Assembly (NCBI GenBank): GCA_963775875.1
Contig: CAVZKP010000021.1
Span: forward strand, 77,394-141,393
DNA length: 64,000 nucleotides
Reading direction: 5' to 3'
Source of the DNA: AP-15 sp963775875
GTDB taxonomy: Bacteria > Pseudomonadota > Alphaproteobacteria > ATCC43930 > CGMCC-115725
A model generated the notes under the pieces. The model ran no database searches, was not told where the DNA came from, and saw only the letters and a list, made by a program, of their open reading frames with translations. Both the position numbers and the translations under genes were made by a program. Positions 15,770 to 25,150 of this stretch are shown here, in pieces (position 1 is the first letter of the stretch; every line of letters starts with the position of its first letter).

Positions 15770-15967
15770 CTAAGACCCGAGCCCGAAGATCAGGCGCACG
15801 CCGGCCGAAAACACCTGGTCGACGACAAAGAAGAAGCCGGCGGCGATGAACACCATCACGAACACCATCGCGGTGGTGACCACCGTCTCCTTGCGGGTCG
15901 GCCAGGTGACGCGGGCAACCTCCTCGCGGACCTCCTCGATGAATTTGACCGGGCTCGTCTTGGCCAT
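15770..15967 (-). CDS. secE: Preprotein translocase subunit SecE
   Basis: SecE is the clamp subunit of the SecYEG channel in the inner membrane. The ATG at 15967 (MAKTSPVKFIEEVREEVARV) gives 65 residues, the size of the short alphaproteobacterial form with one transmembrane segment. The conserved amphipathic EVARVTWPTRKETVVTT precedes the single hydrophobic helix. The frame is open upstream but only this start gives the family N-terminus. It is cotranscribed with nusG. Confidence 0.95.
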   Translation of the reverse strand: MAKTSPVKFIEEVREEVARVTWPTRKETVVTTAMVFVMVFIAAGFFFVVDQVFSAGVRLIFGLGS

Positions 15968-16067
15968 CAGCTGACTGCACTCGAAGGAGGGAGGAACCAC
16001 AACGATGGGGGAACCGCTACCCATATGGCGCCGCGCCCGGCCCGGTTCCACCACAGCCGTCGCCGCC

Positions 16068-16143
16068 TGGCAGGAGTGGAGGGGCTCGAACCCCCAACCC
16101 CCGGTTTTGGAGACCGGTGCTCTACCAGTTGAGCTACACTCCT
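16068..16143 (-). tRNA. tRNA-Trp (CCA)
   Basis: On the minus strand the sequence folds into a standard cloverleaf of 76 nt. The acceptor stem is AGGAGTG/CACTCCT with discriminator G, the anticodon loop reads CTCCAAA (anticodon CCA), the T arm contains GGTTCGAGCC, and a CCA end is encoded. It lies between tuf and secE, where many bacteria carry trpT. Confidence 0.97.
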
Positions 16144-16162
16144 AGGCTGATGCGGCACCGAG

Positions 16163-16238
16163 CGCCGTCATTTGCCTGACGCCGTCATTTGCCGAACGCC
16201 GTCACTTCCCAAGCGCATTTCGGCGCCGTCATTTGATG
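16163..16238. repeat. Short tandem repeats at the 3' end of tuf copy 2
   Basis: The motif CGCCGTCATTTG recurs at 16163, 16180 and 16224, with a weaker copy at 16197. The first two copies form a 17-nt tandem unit. The copy at 16224 spans the tuf stop codon, so the others look like duplications of the gene's own 3' end. The first tuf copy's 3' end is outside the window, so this cannot be compared. Confidence 0.7.
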
Positions 16239-17419
16239 ATTTTGGCGACGACGCCGGCGCCGACGGTGCGGCCGCCTTCGCGGATGGCGAAACGCAGGCC
16301 CTCATCCATGGCGATCGGCGCGATCAATTCGATCTCCATCGAGATGTTGTCGCCGGGCATCACCATCTCGGTGCCCTCGGGCAGGTGCACGGTGCCGGTC
16401 ACATCGGTGGTGCGGAAATAGAATTGCGGCCGGTAATTGCCGAAGAACGGCGTGTGCCGGCCGCCTTCCTCCTTGGTCAGGATATAGGCCTCGCACTGAA
16501 ACCTGGTGTGCGGGGTGATCGAGCCGGGGGCGGCCAGCACCTGGCCGCGCTCGACCTCCTCGCGCTTGGTGCCGCGCAGCAAGGCCCCGATATTGTCGCC
16601 GGCCTCGCCCTGGTCGAGCAGTTTGCGAAACATCTCGACCCCGGTGACCACGGTCTTGGCGGTCGGCCGCAAGCCGACGATCTCGACCTCGTCGCCGACC
16701 TTGACGATGCCGCGCTCGACCCGGCCGGTGACCACCGTGCCGCGCCCCGAGATCGTGAACACATCCTCGATCGGCATCAGAAACGGCCGGTCCTTGGCCC
16801 GCTCCGGCTGCGGGATATAGGCGTCGACCGCGGCCATCAATTCCAGGATCGAATTGTGCCCCTGCTCCGGGTTCTTGCCTTCGAGCGCGAACAGCGCCGA
16901 GCCGCGCACCACCGGCAGATCGTCGCCGGGAAACCCGTAGGACGACATCAATTCGCGCATCTCCAATTCGACCAGGTCGAGCAGTTCCGGGTCGTCGACC
17001 ATGTCGACCTTGTTCATATACACCACCAGGGACGGCACCCCGACCTGGCGCGCCAGCAGGATATGCTCGCGGGTCTGCGGCATCGGCCCGTCCGCCGCCG
17101 ACACCACCAGGATCGCCCCATCCATCTGCGCCGCCCCGGTGATCATGTTCTTGACGTAATCGGCATGGCCCGGACAGTCGACATGCGCGTAATGCCGGTT
17201 CGCCGTCTCGTATTCGACATGCGCGGTGGCGATCGTGATCCCGCGCGCCCGCTCCTCCGGCGCCTTGTCGATCTGGTCGAACGGCACAAACGTCGCCCCG
17301 CCGGTTTCCGCCAATACCTTGGTGATCGCCGCCGTCAGCGTCGTCTTGCCATGGTCGATGTGACCAATCGTCCCGATGTTGCAGTGCGGCTTGGTCCGCT
17401 GAAACTTCGCCTTCGACAT
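16229..17419 (-). CDS. tuf: Elongation factor Tu, copy 2
   Basis: This is a complete 396-residue EF-Tu with GHIDHGKT, DCPGHADY and NKVD in the GTPase domain and the two beta-barrel domains ending in VGAGVVAKIIK. It heads the secE-nusG-ribosomal protein region, behind tRNA-Gly, as tufB does in E. coli. The first 762 coding bases differ from copy 1 at two synonymous positions only. Having one tuf in the str operon and one near secE is the common two-copy arrangement. Confidence 0.98.
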   Translation of the reverse strand: MSKAKFQRTKPHCNIGTIGHIDHGKTTLTAAITKVLAETGGATFVPFDQIDKAPEERARGITIATAHVEYETANRHYAHVDCPGHADYVKNMITGAAQMDGAILVVSAADGPMPQTREHILLARQVGVPSLVVYMNKVDMVDDPELLDLVELEMRELMSSYGFPGDDLPVVRGSALFALEGKNPEQGHNSILELMAAVDAYIPQPERAKDRPFLMPIEDVFTISGRGTVVTGRVERGIVKVGDEVEIVGLRPTAKTVVTGVEMFRKLLDQGEAGDNIGALLRGTKREEVERGQVLAAPGSITPHTRFQCEAYILTKEEGGRHTPFFGNYRPQFYFRTTDVTGTVHLPEGTEMVMPGDNISMEIELIAPIAMDEGLRFAIREGGRTVGAGVVAKIIK

Positions 17420-17495
17420 CGCTTCCGGCTTTCCGTCAAAGAAACAGGCACTCTATACCCAAAATACCCAAACCCGTGCGCCGCGGCGGGCGGGC

Positions 17496-17570
<75 letters not shown>

Positions 17571-17668
17571 CTCCGCTCGGCGCCCACCGGCTCGACCCTT
17601 GCCGCCGCCCGCTTCCGGCCGATCCGCCTCGGCCATCCGATCGCTCGCCCCTCGGGCTCGCGGCGGGA

Positions 17669-17754
17669 TGGTGGAGGGGGTTGGATTCGAACCAACGAAG
17701 ACGTACGTCGGCAGATTTACAGTCTGCTGCCTTTAACCACTCGGCAACCCCTCC
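17669..17754 (-). tRNA. tRNA-Tyr (GTA)
   Basis: On the minus strand, 86 nt fold as a class II tRNA with a long variable arm. The acceptor stem is GGAGGGG/CCCCTCC with discriminator A, the anticodon stem-loop CAGACTGTAAATCTG gives anticodon GTA, and CCA is encoded. It precedes tRNA-Gly and tuf, the ancestral tyr-gly-tuf order. Confidence 0.97.
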
Positions 17755-17928
17755 GCGACCGCATGCCGCCCGGCGCAGCGCAAACCGGCGCTCATAAGGT
17801 CTTGCCGCGCTCTTGTCAATCGGGCTTTGTCGTTGGGCGCTGTCCGAGGGCGGCGCCGGTCGGGTCGGCGCGGGCGATGCCGCCTGCGCCGCCGCCCGAT
17901 CGACCGCCGTCCCGCGGAGGCAACACAT

Positions 17929-18774
17929 ATGGTGCCGCACCGATCCTCGCGCCAGGGCCGCAGGGCCGCGCCGCGCGCCGCGCCGGCCGGCGGCGGGTCC
18001 GGCCGCAGCGCGCCTGGCGCCGAGCGCTGGATCTACGGCCGGCACCCGGTGGCGGCGGCGCTGGCCAACCCCGAGCGGCGCTGGCATCGGCTGGCGGCAC
18101 TCGCCGGGCAGGAGGCGGAGGCCCGCGCGCTGGCCGCTGCCGCCGTGGCGGCGCGCGGCGGCGGCGCCGGCGCGGCGGTCGTGGTGCTCGACCGCGACGG
18201 TTTCGCCGCGATCCTGCCGGCGGGGGCGGTGCATCAGGGGCTGGCGCTCGAGGTCGAGCCGCTCGAACCGCCCGATCTCGACGATATGCTGCGGCAGGCC
18301 GAGAGCGCGGCCGGGCGATACGTGCTGCTCGCCCTCGACCAGGTCAGCGACCCGCACAATGTCGGCGCGGTGCTGCGCTCGGCCGCCGCCTTCGGCGCGC
18401 ATGGGGTGCTGATCGCCGGGCACGGCGCCCCGCCCTCCAGCGGCGCCCTCGCCAAATCCGCCTCGGGTGCGCTCGAGCGGGTGCCGCTGGTCCGCGTCGT
18501 CAACCTCGCCCGCGCCCTCGACCGGCTGAAACAGGCCCGCTTCTGGGTCTGCGGCCTCGACGAGACGGCGCCGCAGCCGCTCGCCGCGCTCGATCTGGGT
18601 CCGCGCGTCGCGCTGGTGCTCGGCTCCGAGGGCAGCGGCATGCGCCGGCTGGTCGGCGAACGCTGCGACTATCTGGCCCGGCTGCCGACCAGCGCGGCGC
18701 AGCCCACGCTCAACGTCTCCAATGCCGCCGCGGTGGCGCTCTACGAACTCTTCCGCGACCCGGCCCCGCGATGA
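17929..18774 (+). CDS. rlmB: 23S rRNA (guanosine-2'-O-)-methyltransferase RlmB/TrmH family
   Basis: A SPOUT-class methyltransferase, expected to methylate G2251 of 23S rRNA. The ATG at 17929 has GCGGAGG eight bases upstream, giving 281 residues. An N-terminal basic stretch is followed by the substrate-binding domain (WIYGRHPVAAALANPERRW) and the SPOUT domain with its three motifs: NVGAVLRSAAAFGA, LVLGSEGSGMRRL and PTLNVSNAAAVALYEL. It is transcribed divergently from the tRNA-tuf cluster. The family is certain; the exact target is inferred. Confidence 0.93.
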   Translation: MVPHRSSRQGRRAAPRAAPAGGGSGRSAPGAERWIYGRHPVAAALANPERRWHRLAALAGQEAEARALAAAAVAARGGGAGAAVVVLDRDGFAAILPAGAVHQGLALEVEPLEPPDLDDMLRQAESAAGRYVLLALDQVSDPHNVGAVLRSAAAFGAHGVLIAGHGAPPSSGALAKSASGALERVPLVRVVNLARALDRLKQARFWVCGLDETAPQPLAALDLGPRVALVLGSEGSGMRRLVGERCDYLARLPTSAAQPTLNVSNAAAVALYELFRDPAPR

Positions 18775-18865
18775 ATGGATCGCCGGCGCCCGCGGGTTGT
18801 CCCGGCGCTGGACCGCCGCCGCCAATTCCCCCAAACTCCTCCGCTGGCAGCGAGGGGTCGAGCCC

Positions 18866-21240
18866 ATGAGCGACATCGCCACGCCTTATGTCGGGCGCTC
18901 GCTGTTGCGGCGCGAGGACCGCCGCCTGCTGACCGGGCAGGGCCAGTTCATCGCCGATCTGGCGCTGCCGCGCATGCTGCATGCGGTGCTGCTGCGCAGC
19001 CCGCTGGCCCATGCCCGCATCCGCTCGGTCGACCTGTCGCGCGCCGCGGCATTGCCCGGCGTGGCCCTGGCCCTCAACGGCGCCGATCTGTTGCGCCTGC
19101 TGCCGCCGGTGCCCGAGGGCCAGATCTCGATGCCGAGCAAATGGGCCTCGGTGATCCAGCATAAATTCCTCAATCCCGCAGCAGCCGCTGCTGGCCCATG
19201 ACAAGGTGCGCCATGTCGGCGAGGCGGTCGCGATCATCGTCGCCGAAAGCCGCGACCAGGCCGAGGACGCGGCCGAGGCGGCGGGTCTCGACCTCGAGGA
19301 ACTGCCGGCGGTGGTCGATCCCGAGGCTGCCTTGCGCCCGGACAGCGCGCTGGTCCACGACCGGTTGCACACCAACCTGATCGGCGCCTTCTCGGTCGGC
19401 AGGGGCGATGCCGAGGCGGCGCTGGCCCGCGCCCCGCACCGGCTGCGCCGCCGCTTCTACCACCACCGCTACGCCGCATTGCCGATGGAATGCCGCGGCG
19501 TGGTCGCCGCCTATGATCCGCGCACCAATTCGGCGACGATCTGGTCCTCGACCCAGGTGGTGCATTGGGTGCGGCGCGAAGCCGCCGCGCTGCTCGGTCT
19601 GCCCGAGGCGCGGGTGCGCTGCGTCGCGCTCGATGTCGGCGGCGGCTTTGGCGGCAAGGGCCATGTCTATCCCGAGGATCTCTTGATCGCCTTTCTCGCC
19701 CGCCGGCTCGGCCGGCCGGTGCGCTGGATCGAAGGCCGCAGCGAGCACCTGATGAGTGCGACGCATTCGCGCGACCAGCTGCACGATGTCGAGATCGGCT
19801 TTGACGATGACGGCCATATCCTGGCGCTGCGCGACGATTACCTGGTCGATTGCGGCGCCTGGAACCCGATCGGCTCGGGCGTCGCCTACAACACCGCGGT
19901 GCATCTGACCGGCCCCTACAAGATCGAGAACCTGGCCGCCTCGGGCCGCATCGCCGTCACCAACAAGGTGCCGAACGCGCCCTATCGCGGCGCCGGCCGC
20001 CCGGAAGCCGCCTTCGCGATGGAGCGGATCATCGATCTGGCGGCGCGGACCCTGGGCCTGGAGCCGGCCGAAATCCGCCGCCGCAACATGATCCGCGCCG
20101 ACGAGATGCCGTACCGGGTCGGCATCCCCTATCGCGACGGCGAGCCGATCGTCTACGACAGCGGCGATTATCCGGGCGCCCTCGCCAAGGCGCTCGACGC
20201 GGTCGGCGGCGTCGAGGCGTTCCGCCGCCATCAGCGCGAGGCGCGCGCCGCCGGCCGCTATCTCGGCCTCGGCATCGGCTGCTACATCGAAGGCACCGGG
20301 GTCGGGCCCGTTCGAAAGCGCCTTTGTCCGCATCGACCCGACCGGCAAGGTCTATGTGTCGACCGGCGCCGCCCCGCAGGGTCAGGGCATGGAGACGATC
20401 TTTTCCCAGGTCGCCGCCGATCTGTGGCGGGTCGCGCCCGAGGATGTGGTGCTGAGCTTCGCCGACACCGCGGCGATCGCCATCGGCTTCGGCACCATGG
20501 CCAGCCGCAGCACGGTCACCGCCTCGGCGGCGATGCACCAGGCGAGCGCTCGGCTGCGCGAAAAGGTGTTCGCCATCGCCGCCCATCTGCTGGAATGCGC
20601 GCCGGCCGATCTCGAATTGCGCCCGGTGGCCGGCGGCGGGGGCGGCGTCGGCGTGGTCGGGGTGCCCGGCGCCGCGGTCAGCCTCGCCCAGGTGGCCCAG
20701 GCGGCCCGGCCCGGCTGGGAGGTCACCCGTCCGCCGGGGGTCGAGGCCGGCCTCGAAGAGATTTGTTACTGGCAGCCGGAAACCGTCACCTGGAGCTACG
20801 CCGTCCATGTCGCGATCGTCGAGATCGACCGCGACACCGGCCGGGTCAGCATCGCGGATTATGCGGTCGCCCATGATTGCGGCAACGTCGTCAACCCGAT
20901 GCTGGTCGAGGGCCAGATCATGGGCGGCGCCGCGCAGGGGCTGGGCGGCATCCTCGGCGAGGCCATCGTCTACGACGCCGACGGCCAGCTGCTGTCCGGC
21001 TCGCTGATGGATTACGCCTTGCCGATCGCGACCGACATCCCGGCGATCAAGATCGTGCACCAGCACTCGCCCTCGCCGCTCAACCCGCTCGGCGTCAAAG
21101 GGGTCGGCGAAGGCGGCGCGGTCGCCCCGCCGGCGGCGATCGCCAACGCCGTCTGCGACGCGCTCGCCCCGTTCGCCGTCGAGGTCAACGCGACGCCGAT
21201 CAAACCCGAACAATTGGTGCGCGCCACCCGGCCGGCCTGA
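18866..21240 (+). pseudogene. CoxL/xanthine dehydrogenase-type molybdopterin subunit, two frameshifts
   Basis: This encodes the large molybdopterin-binding subunit of an aerobic Mo-hydroxylase (about 790 residues when repaired). It begins MSDIATPYVGRSLLRREDRR and ends in the GVGEGGAVAPPAAIANAV region carrying the catalytic Glu. The active-site loop reads APYRGAGRPEA and lacks the AYxCSFR of true form I CO dehydrogenase, so CO oxidation is unlikely. Two single-base insertions break it: near 19178 (CCCGCAGCAG) and near 20312 (GGGCCCGTTC). No FAD or [2Fe-2S] partner gene lies nearby. Either it is a decaying orphan or both breaks are consensus errors; the reading frame is otherwise well conserved. 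Confidence 0.85.
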
Positions 21241-21382
21241 TCCTCCCGGATCGCGCGCCGGTCTTGCCGGGGCCGGCGGCGGCGATCATGATCCCGACCC
21301 GAAACGGGTGGCGAACCATCGACCGCGAACGGCTCGCGGCAGGCCGGGCAGACCCGGATTTCCGCCGATGCCGCACCGACAT

Positions 21383-21457
21383 GCCGGGTTAGCACAGTGG
21401 CAGTGCAGCGGTTTTGTAAACCGAAGGTCGGGGGTTCGAATCCCTCACCCGGCACCA
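21383..21457 (+). tRNA. tRNA-Thr (TGT)
   Basis: 75 nt fold into a cloverleaf with acceptor GCCGGGT/ACCCGGC, anticodon loop TTTGTAA (anticodon TGT), T arm GGTTCGAATCC and an encoded CCA end. It stands alone in the plus orientation, 142 nt after the Mo-hydroxylase gene. Confidence 0.96.
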
Positions 21458-21500
21458 ACGCTCTTCAAACAGGCTCATAGGACAGGGTGAGGAGAGACAG

Positions 21501-22196
21501 ATGCTCCGCTCGGGTATTATCGCCGTTCTCCTGGCCGGGCTCGGGTCGATCCTCAGCTCGGGCTCGGCAAACGCCACAGCGACGACCGACGCTTCGATAA
21601 TTTTCGGCATAGATAATGTCTACTGCTCGGCGCCTGAGGGTTGTGTCGCCCAGCTGAACCCCAGCATGCCGCGCTTGGACGTAGCGGCGGTGGCGACACC
21701 GGGCATGGATGTTACCGTCACGGACAGTATTGACTTTTCGCTGCATCTTTCCAACCCGGCGGACGCCACGACAGATGAACTGGTAAATCTTCGAATCGAT
21801 TATTCTATTCTGGGCATAAGCGTGACGGATGGGCTGACTGACTCCGGAGAATACGACTATCAATTGATAAGTCCAAATATCGGAGACTACCTTGAGTGTT
21901 CTTATCCGGGCTCAAACGGGCCAGGCCCAACCGGGCCGCCAAGGGCGGGCCCCGGCACCTATTGCGGTGTACTTGACTTCAATGACCGTGGTTTCACGGC
22001 CGCACCGGGCACGGATCAGACTTTTGACTTGACCGCAACGCTGGTTGCGCGGGCGGACTCGGTCCCGGAACCGTCTTCCGTGGCAATTTTCTCGCTGCGG
22101 CGCTCCTCATTCTCCAGGGATTGCGGACCGCCGCCAGCCGCCGGCGAGCAGGATGGGGCGAAGGCGCGCGCTCACGGAGCGGGTGATTTATCGTAA
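21501..22196 (+). CDS. Secreted PEP-CTERM protein with frameshifted sorting tail
   Basis: The protein has a signal peptide (LRSGIIAVLLAGLGSILSSG, cleaved after a region ending ANA) and a beta-rich body of unknown function. Near the C-terminus it reads VPEPSSVAIF, the start of a PEP-CTERM sorting signal, then loses the frame. Adding one T to the TTTT run near 22089 continues as LAAALLILQGLRTAASRRR, the expected hydrophobic helix and basic end, with a stop at 22186. As read here, the tail would not be recognised by exosortase. The ATG has GGTGAGGAGA upstream. No exosortase gene is in the window. Confidence 0.75.
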   Translation: MLRSGIIAVLLAGLGSILSSGSANATATTDASIIFGIDNVYCSAPEGCVAQLNPSMPRLDVAAVATPGMDVTVTDSIDFSLHLSNPADATTDELVNLRIDYSILGISVTDGLTDSGEYDYQLISPNIGDYLECSYPGSNGPGPTGPPRAGPGTYCGVLDFNDRGFTAAPGTDQTFDLTATLVARADSVPEPSSVAIFSLRRSSFSRDCGPPPAAGEQDGAKARAHGAGDLS

Positions 22197-22254
22197 GATT
22201 TCATCAACTTTTGTTGGTTAACCTGCGCGTGATCGAGCTTTAGGAGGGATCACG

Positions 22255-22416
22255 ATGCGCCGGATGATTGGGTTTTTGATGATGGATGACGTCGGAGTGA
22301 CCGCGATCGAGTATGCGCTGATCGCGGGGCTGGTCGCCGTCGTCTGCATCGCCGCGTGGAAATTGCTCGGCACCAACCTCAGCACCAGCTTCCACACCGT
22401 CGGCAGCAGCGTCTGA
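22255..22416 (+). CDS. Flp-type class IVb pilin
   Basis: A 53-residue prepilin with a strong AGGAGGG ribosome-binding site. The short charged leader (MRRMIGFLMMDDVG) is followed by the hallmark GVTAIEYALIAGL, where TadV/CpaA-type peptidase cleaves after the Gly and the EY pair is conserved, and by one hydrophobic helix. Flp pilins form tad fibrils for surface attachment. No cpa/tad assembly genes lie nearby, so this is an orphan pilin copy. Confidence 0.9.
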   Translation: MRRMIGFLMMDDVGVTAIEYALIAGLVAVVCIAAWKLLGTNLSTSFHTVGSSV

Positions 22417-22760
22417 CCGGGGGCAAAGCTTCCGCCGACTTCGACGGACCATCTGCGCGCCCCGCGCCGCCCGCTCGCGGACGAAGCCGCACTCGTCGCT
22501 CGCCCGGCAGCCTTCAGGCGGGTTGCCGGGACATCGAGCGATGCGCGCCGACCCTGCTCGGATAAGCCAACGGCCGAGGCCCGCTAGCCGATCAAGCCGT
22601 CCGGCGCGCCGGGTTTCCTTCAGGCGACAGGTCTGTCTTTGTATTCGCCTTCTGTACAACGGGGCGGCTCAATCCAAAACAACCTCGCTGTGACCCAGCT
22701 CACATTGCTTACCGTCGGCCTTTGCTAATCTGCCGCCCATCTCCCTGCGAGGAGGGCGTC
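22417..22760. other. Intergenic region after the pilin gene
   Basis: 344 nt without a convincing gene. It contains a GC-rich stretch and, just before 22761, a GAGGAGGG ribosome-binding site. I see no clear terminator or tRNA. Confidence 0.5.
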
Positions 22761-24347
22761 ATGGGCATGGTTTCTGACGAATTCGTCTATATTGTATGCG
22801 CCATCCTTATCGCGATCTACGCATGGGACCGGTTCAATACGCCGTCATCGAACCGCTCGTCGACGCTTCGAACATTGTTTTGGTCGAGCTGCTTTGGCTA
22901 TGTGCTTAGCGCCCTCGTATTGTTTTCCGGCCTATCGTTGTTATTGCAGGCGCCAGCGTGGCAGAAGCTGTTCAATCTGAGCGGACAGGCGTCGCTGCCG
23001 GCGCCGCTGATCGCCACACTGGCGATGACCACCCTGCTGCCTTCGGTACCCATCTTGAAGAAAGTGGACAATTGGCTGCTGTCAATTTTTCTCGATTGGG
23101 GCGCCATTCCCGCCGAGGCCAGGCGGCGCGCCGAGGCGATGACACCCTCGACTTTCACCGTAACCAGCGCGGATGTCGCGTGGCTTGGCCAATCCTACGA
23201 CGGCGGCTATGGCGACACCTTTACAGAGCATCTTCGCGAGGAAGGGGTTGCCGGGCTAAAGCGCTCTGAATGCCGCTTTACCCGCGTCGTTAAACTCTAC
23301 GATCGAATCCATCGTCTGGCCGCAGAGCCTGGCTACCGCCGGTTCTTTACCGAAACCAGCGATGAATTTGCCGCTCTGGAACGCCAGATCGACAGCTTCA
23401 TGCGACGTGCCGTCACCAGTCTCGACGGCGTGGGTCGACCATCTGGTATTGAGGGAGATGCCGCCTATCAGGAACTAATGGCCGAGTGGCATGGTCGCTT
23501 CGCCGATGATTGCCGCAGCCATTTCATCCTGCTCGTCCGCTTTCTCGCCCGCGCGACGCTCCGTTCCGAACCGGGCGAGGCGGAAATCGTCACTCGATTG
23601 CGCGAAATCGGCTTCACCCAGATCGAGCCAACCAATACTCCGGAGTTTCCGCTAAATAACCTGACCATTTTGGGTTTGGGCATATTCGCGTATCTGGTTG
23701 TCGCGACGATCTGGTTCTCTTACCGAAGCAACGCCGCGCCCGCGGTCGGGCTGCTGACTGCCGGCAAGATCACGCTGGCCCGAGTCGCGTCAATCGGCAT
23801 GACGGTGTGGCTGCTTCAGCAGTTCGCATGCTTCCGCCGGGAGACCGGCGACCAGCCCCGGTATTTTGCCTACCTCGTGAATGGAATACTCGCTGGCGCG
23901 CTCGCCGCAGGTGTGTGCGTGCTGTTTCGGATCGGCGGCGATGTCTTATTCACCGTCGAGGAGACGCGTATCGCGATACTGAGCGGCATCTTATCTGCGG
24001 CGGTCGCGTTCTGCTGCGATGATTGGGGTGAAGACCGCTCCCCACCCGTTTGGCTTCGGTTGGCCGAGGCGATCGGTTGCGGTTTCGCCATGGCCGCCGG
24101 TACTTCCCTACTGTGGTTCATGGGACTCGGTCCAGCGAGCCCCAATGTTTCTCACGAACTTCTGCTGACAACCTGGATCGCGATGCCCAGCGCGATGGCG
24201 ATGATGATCGGCGGCTACGTGCCGCATATCTACCGCGCCAGCCGCCGCGCCGCCGCTGCCCGCCGCGCCCCGCCAACACAGCAAGCCGAGCCGTGCCTAG
24301 TCCCGATACCGCGTGCCTCGCCGCAGCGATTAGATAAAGCGGCCTAA
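22761..24347 (+). CDS. Polytopic membrane protein of unknown function
   Basis: The start at 22761 (MGMVSDEFVYIVCAIL) has GCGAGGAGGG upstream; 528 residues. Three hydrophobic segments in the first 100 residues are followed by a soluble, charged domain of about 200 residues (roughly 105-300) and five or six more membrane segments to residue 500. The tail is basic and Pro-rich. I recognise no family. Base composition is a little less GC-rich than the neighbours. It lies alone between the pilin gene and a convergent secreted-protein gene. Confidence 0.75.
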   Translation: MGMVSDEFVYIVCAILIAIYAWDRFNTPSSNRSSTLRTLFWSSCFGYVLSALVLFSGLSLLLQAPAWQKLFNLSGQASLPAPLIATLAMTTLLPSVPILKKVDNWLLSIFLDWGAIPAEARRRAEAMTPSTFTVTSADVAWLGQSYDGGYGDTFTEHLREEGVAGLKRSECRFTRVVKLYDRIHRLAAEPGYRRFFTETSDEFAALERQIDSFMRRAVTSLDGVGRPSGIEGDAAYQELMAEWHGRFADDCRSHFILLVRFLARATLRSEPGEAEIVTRLREIGFTQIEPTNTPEFPLNNLTILGLGIFAYLVVATIWFSYRSNAAPAVGLLTAGKITLARVASIGMTVWLLQQFACFRRETGDQPRYFAYLVNGILAGALAAGVCVLFRIGGDVLFTVEETRIAILSGILSAAVAFCCDDWGEDRSPPVWLRLAEAIGCGFAMAAGTSLLWFMGLGPASPNVSHELLLTTWIAMPSAMAMMIGGYVPHIYRASRRAAAARRAPPTQQAEPCLVPIPRASPQRLDKAA

Positions 24348-24529
24348 CCGGACATCCAACTAGACAATCCGCCCTGCGCCGTTGGGAGAGCTCACCCCGG
24401 CGCAGCGGCGCCAGCTGCCGCCCGCAGGAGGCGTCGTGCAACGGGGTGACGCCTTCACTGATCGGACAGGCGGCATTGGCGCGCGCTGTGGCGAGCTGGC
24501 CCGCCCGTGGCGGGAAACCGCTCAGCCGG

Positions 24530-25150
24530 TCACAAACCGCTGCACTGACCCACTTTGCTGCCGCCGACGGTGTTCGGCAGGCCGCCATCCTGCGGCAGCC
24601 CCGACGGCATATTGCCGGAGCAAACCAGACTGCCGCCAATCGTGTTGCTCTCGATATTGTTGCTGAACGCCGGCGTCGTGTTGCCTCGGTCAAGCAAACT
24701 CGCGGCCACGTTGTTTCCATTAAAGTAGATGTAAGCCGAGATCGGGGAGCTCGCCACCGAAAGGGTGCCGCCGATAAATGAATCAGTGATCTGTACGGTG
24801 TTTGTCGCGCCGGTCACCGACACGCTGCCGAGAATGTTGACTGCCCCGGGCGCCTGGGGCACCAGGTAGATCGTGTTGGCGCCCACAGCCAACAGCGAGC
24901 TGTTGATGGTAAACGTCGCAACACCATAGTCCAGCAGCGACGCCCCCGCGCCCACCGTTACATTGCCGCTGACCGTCACGTTGCCGCTGCCGCTCACGGT
25001 GCAGGTCGCGGCCGCGGGCACGTTCACCGTATTATAGCTGCCGGCGGCAAGCGTGCCGGTACAGCTCGTCGTCTGTGCCGCGGCGCTGCCGGCGCCGCCC
25101 GCCAGCATCAAAGCCACAATCGAAAGACGCCAGGACAGCTGCTTAATCAT
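24530..25150 (-). CDS. Secreted protein of unknown function, beta-repeat type
   Basis: 206 residues with a clear signal peptide (KQLSWRLSIVALMLAGGAG, cleavage after AAA/Q) and a strong GAGGAGGAG site. The mature part is rich in Gly, Ser, Thr, Val and Asn, with short repeats such as SGSGNVTVSGNVTVGAG, typical of beta-helical or surface proteins. Cys residues near both ends could form a disulfide. No known domain is recognised and no sorting signal is seen. Confidence 0.7.
   Translation of the reverse strand: MIKQLSWRLSIVALMLAGGAGSAAAQTTSCTGTLAAGSYNTVNVPAAATCTVSGSGNVTVSGNVTVGAGASLLDYGVATFTINSSLLAVGANTIYLVPQAPGAVNILGSVSVTGATNTVQITDSFIGGTLSVASSPISAYIYFNGNNVAASLLDRGNTTPAFSNNIESNTIGGSLVCSGNMPSGLPQDGGLPNTVGGSKVGQCSGL

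Noticed and set aside
18866..21240. Carbon monoxide dehydrogenase (coxL form I)
   Set aside because: The active-site loop reads APYRGAGRPEA instead of AYxCSFR, and coxS/coxM are missing.
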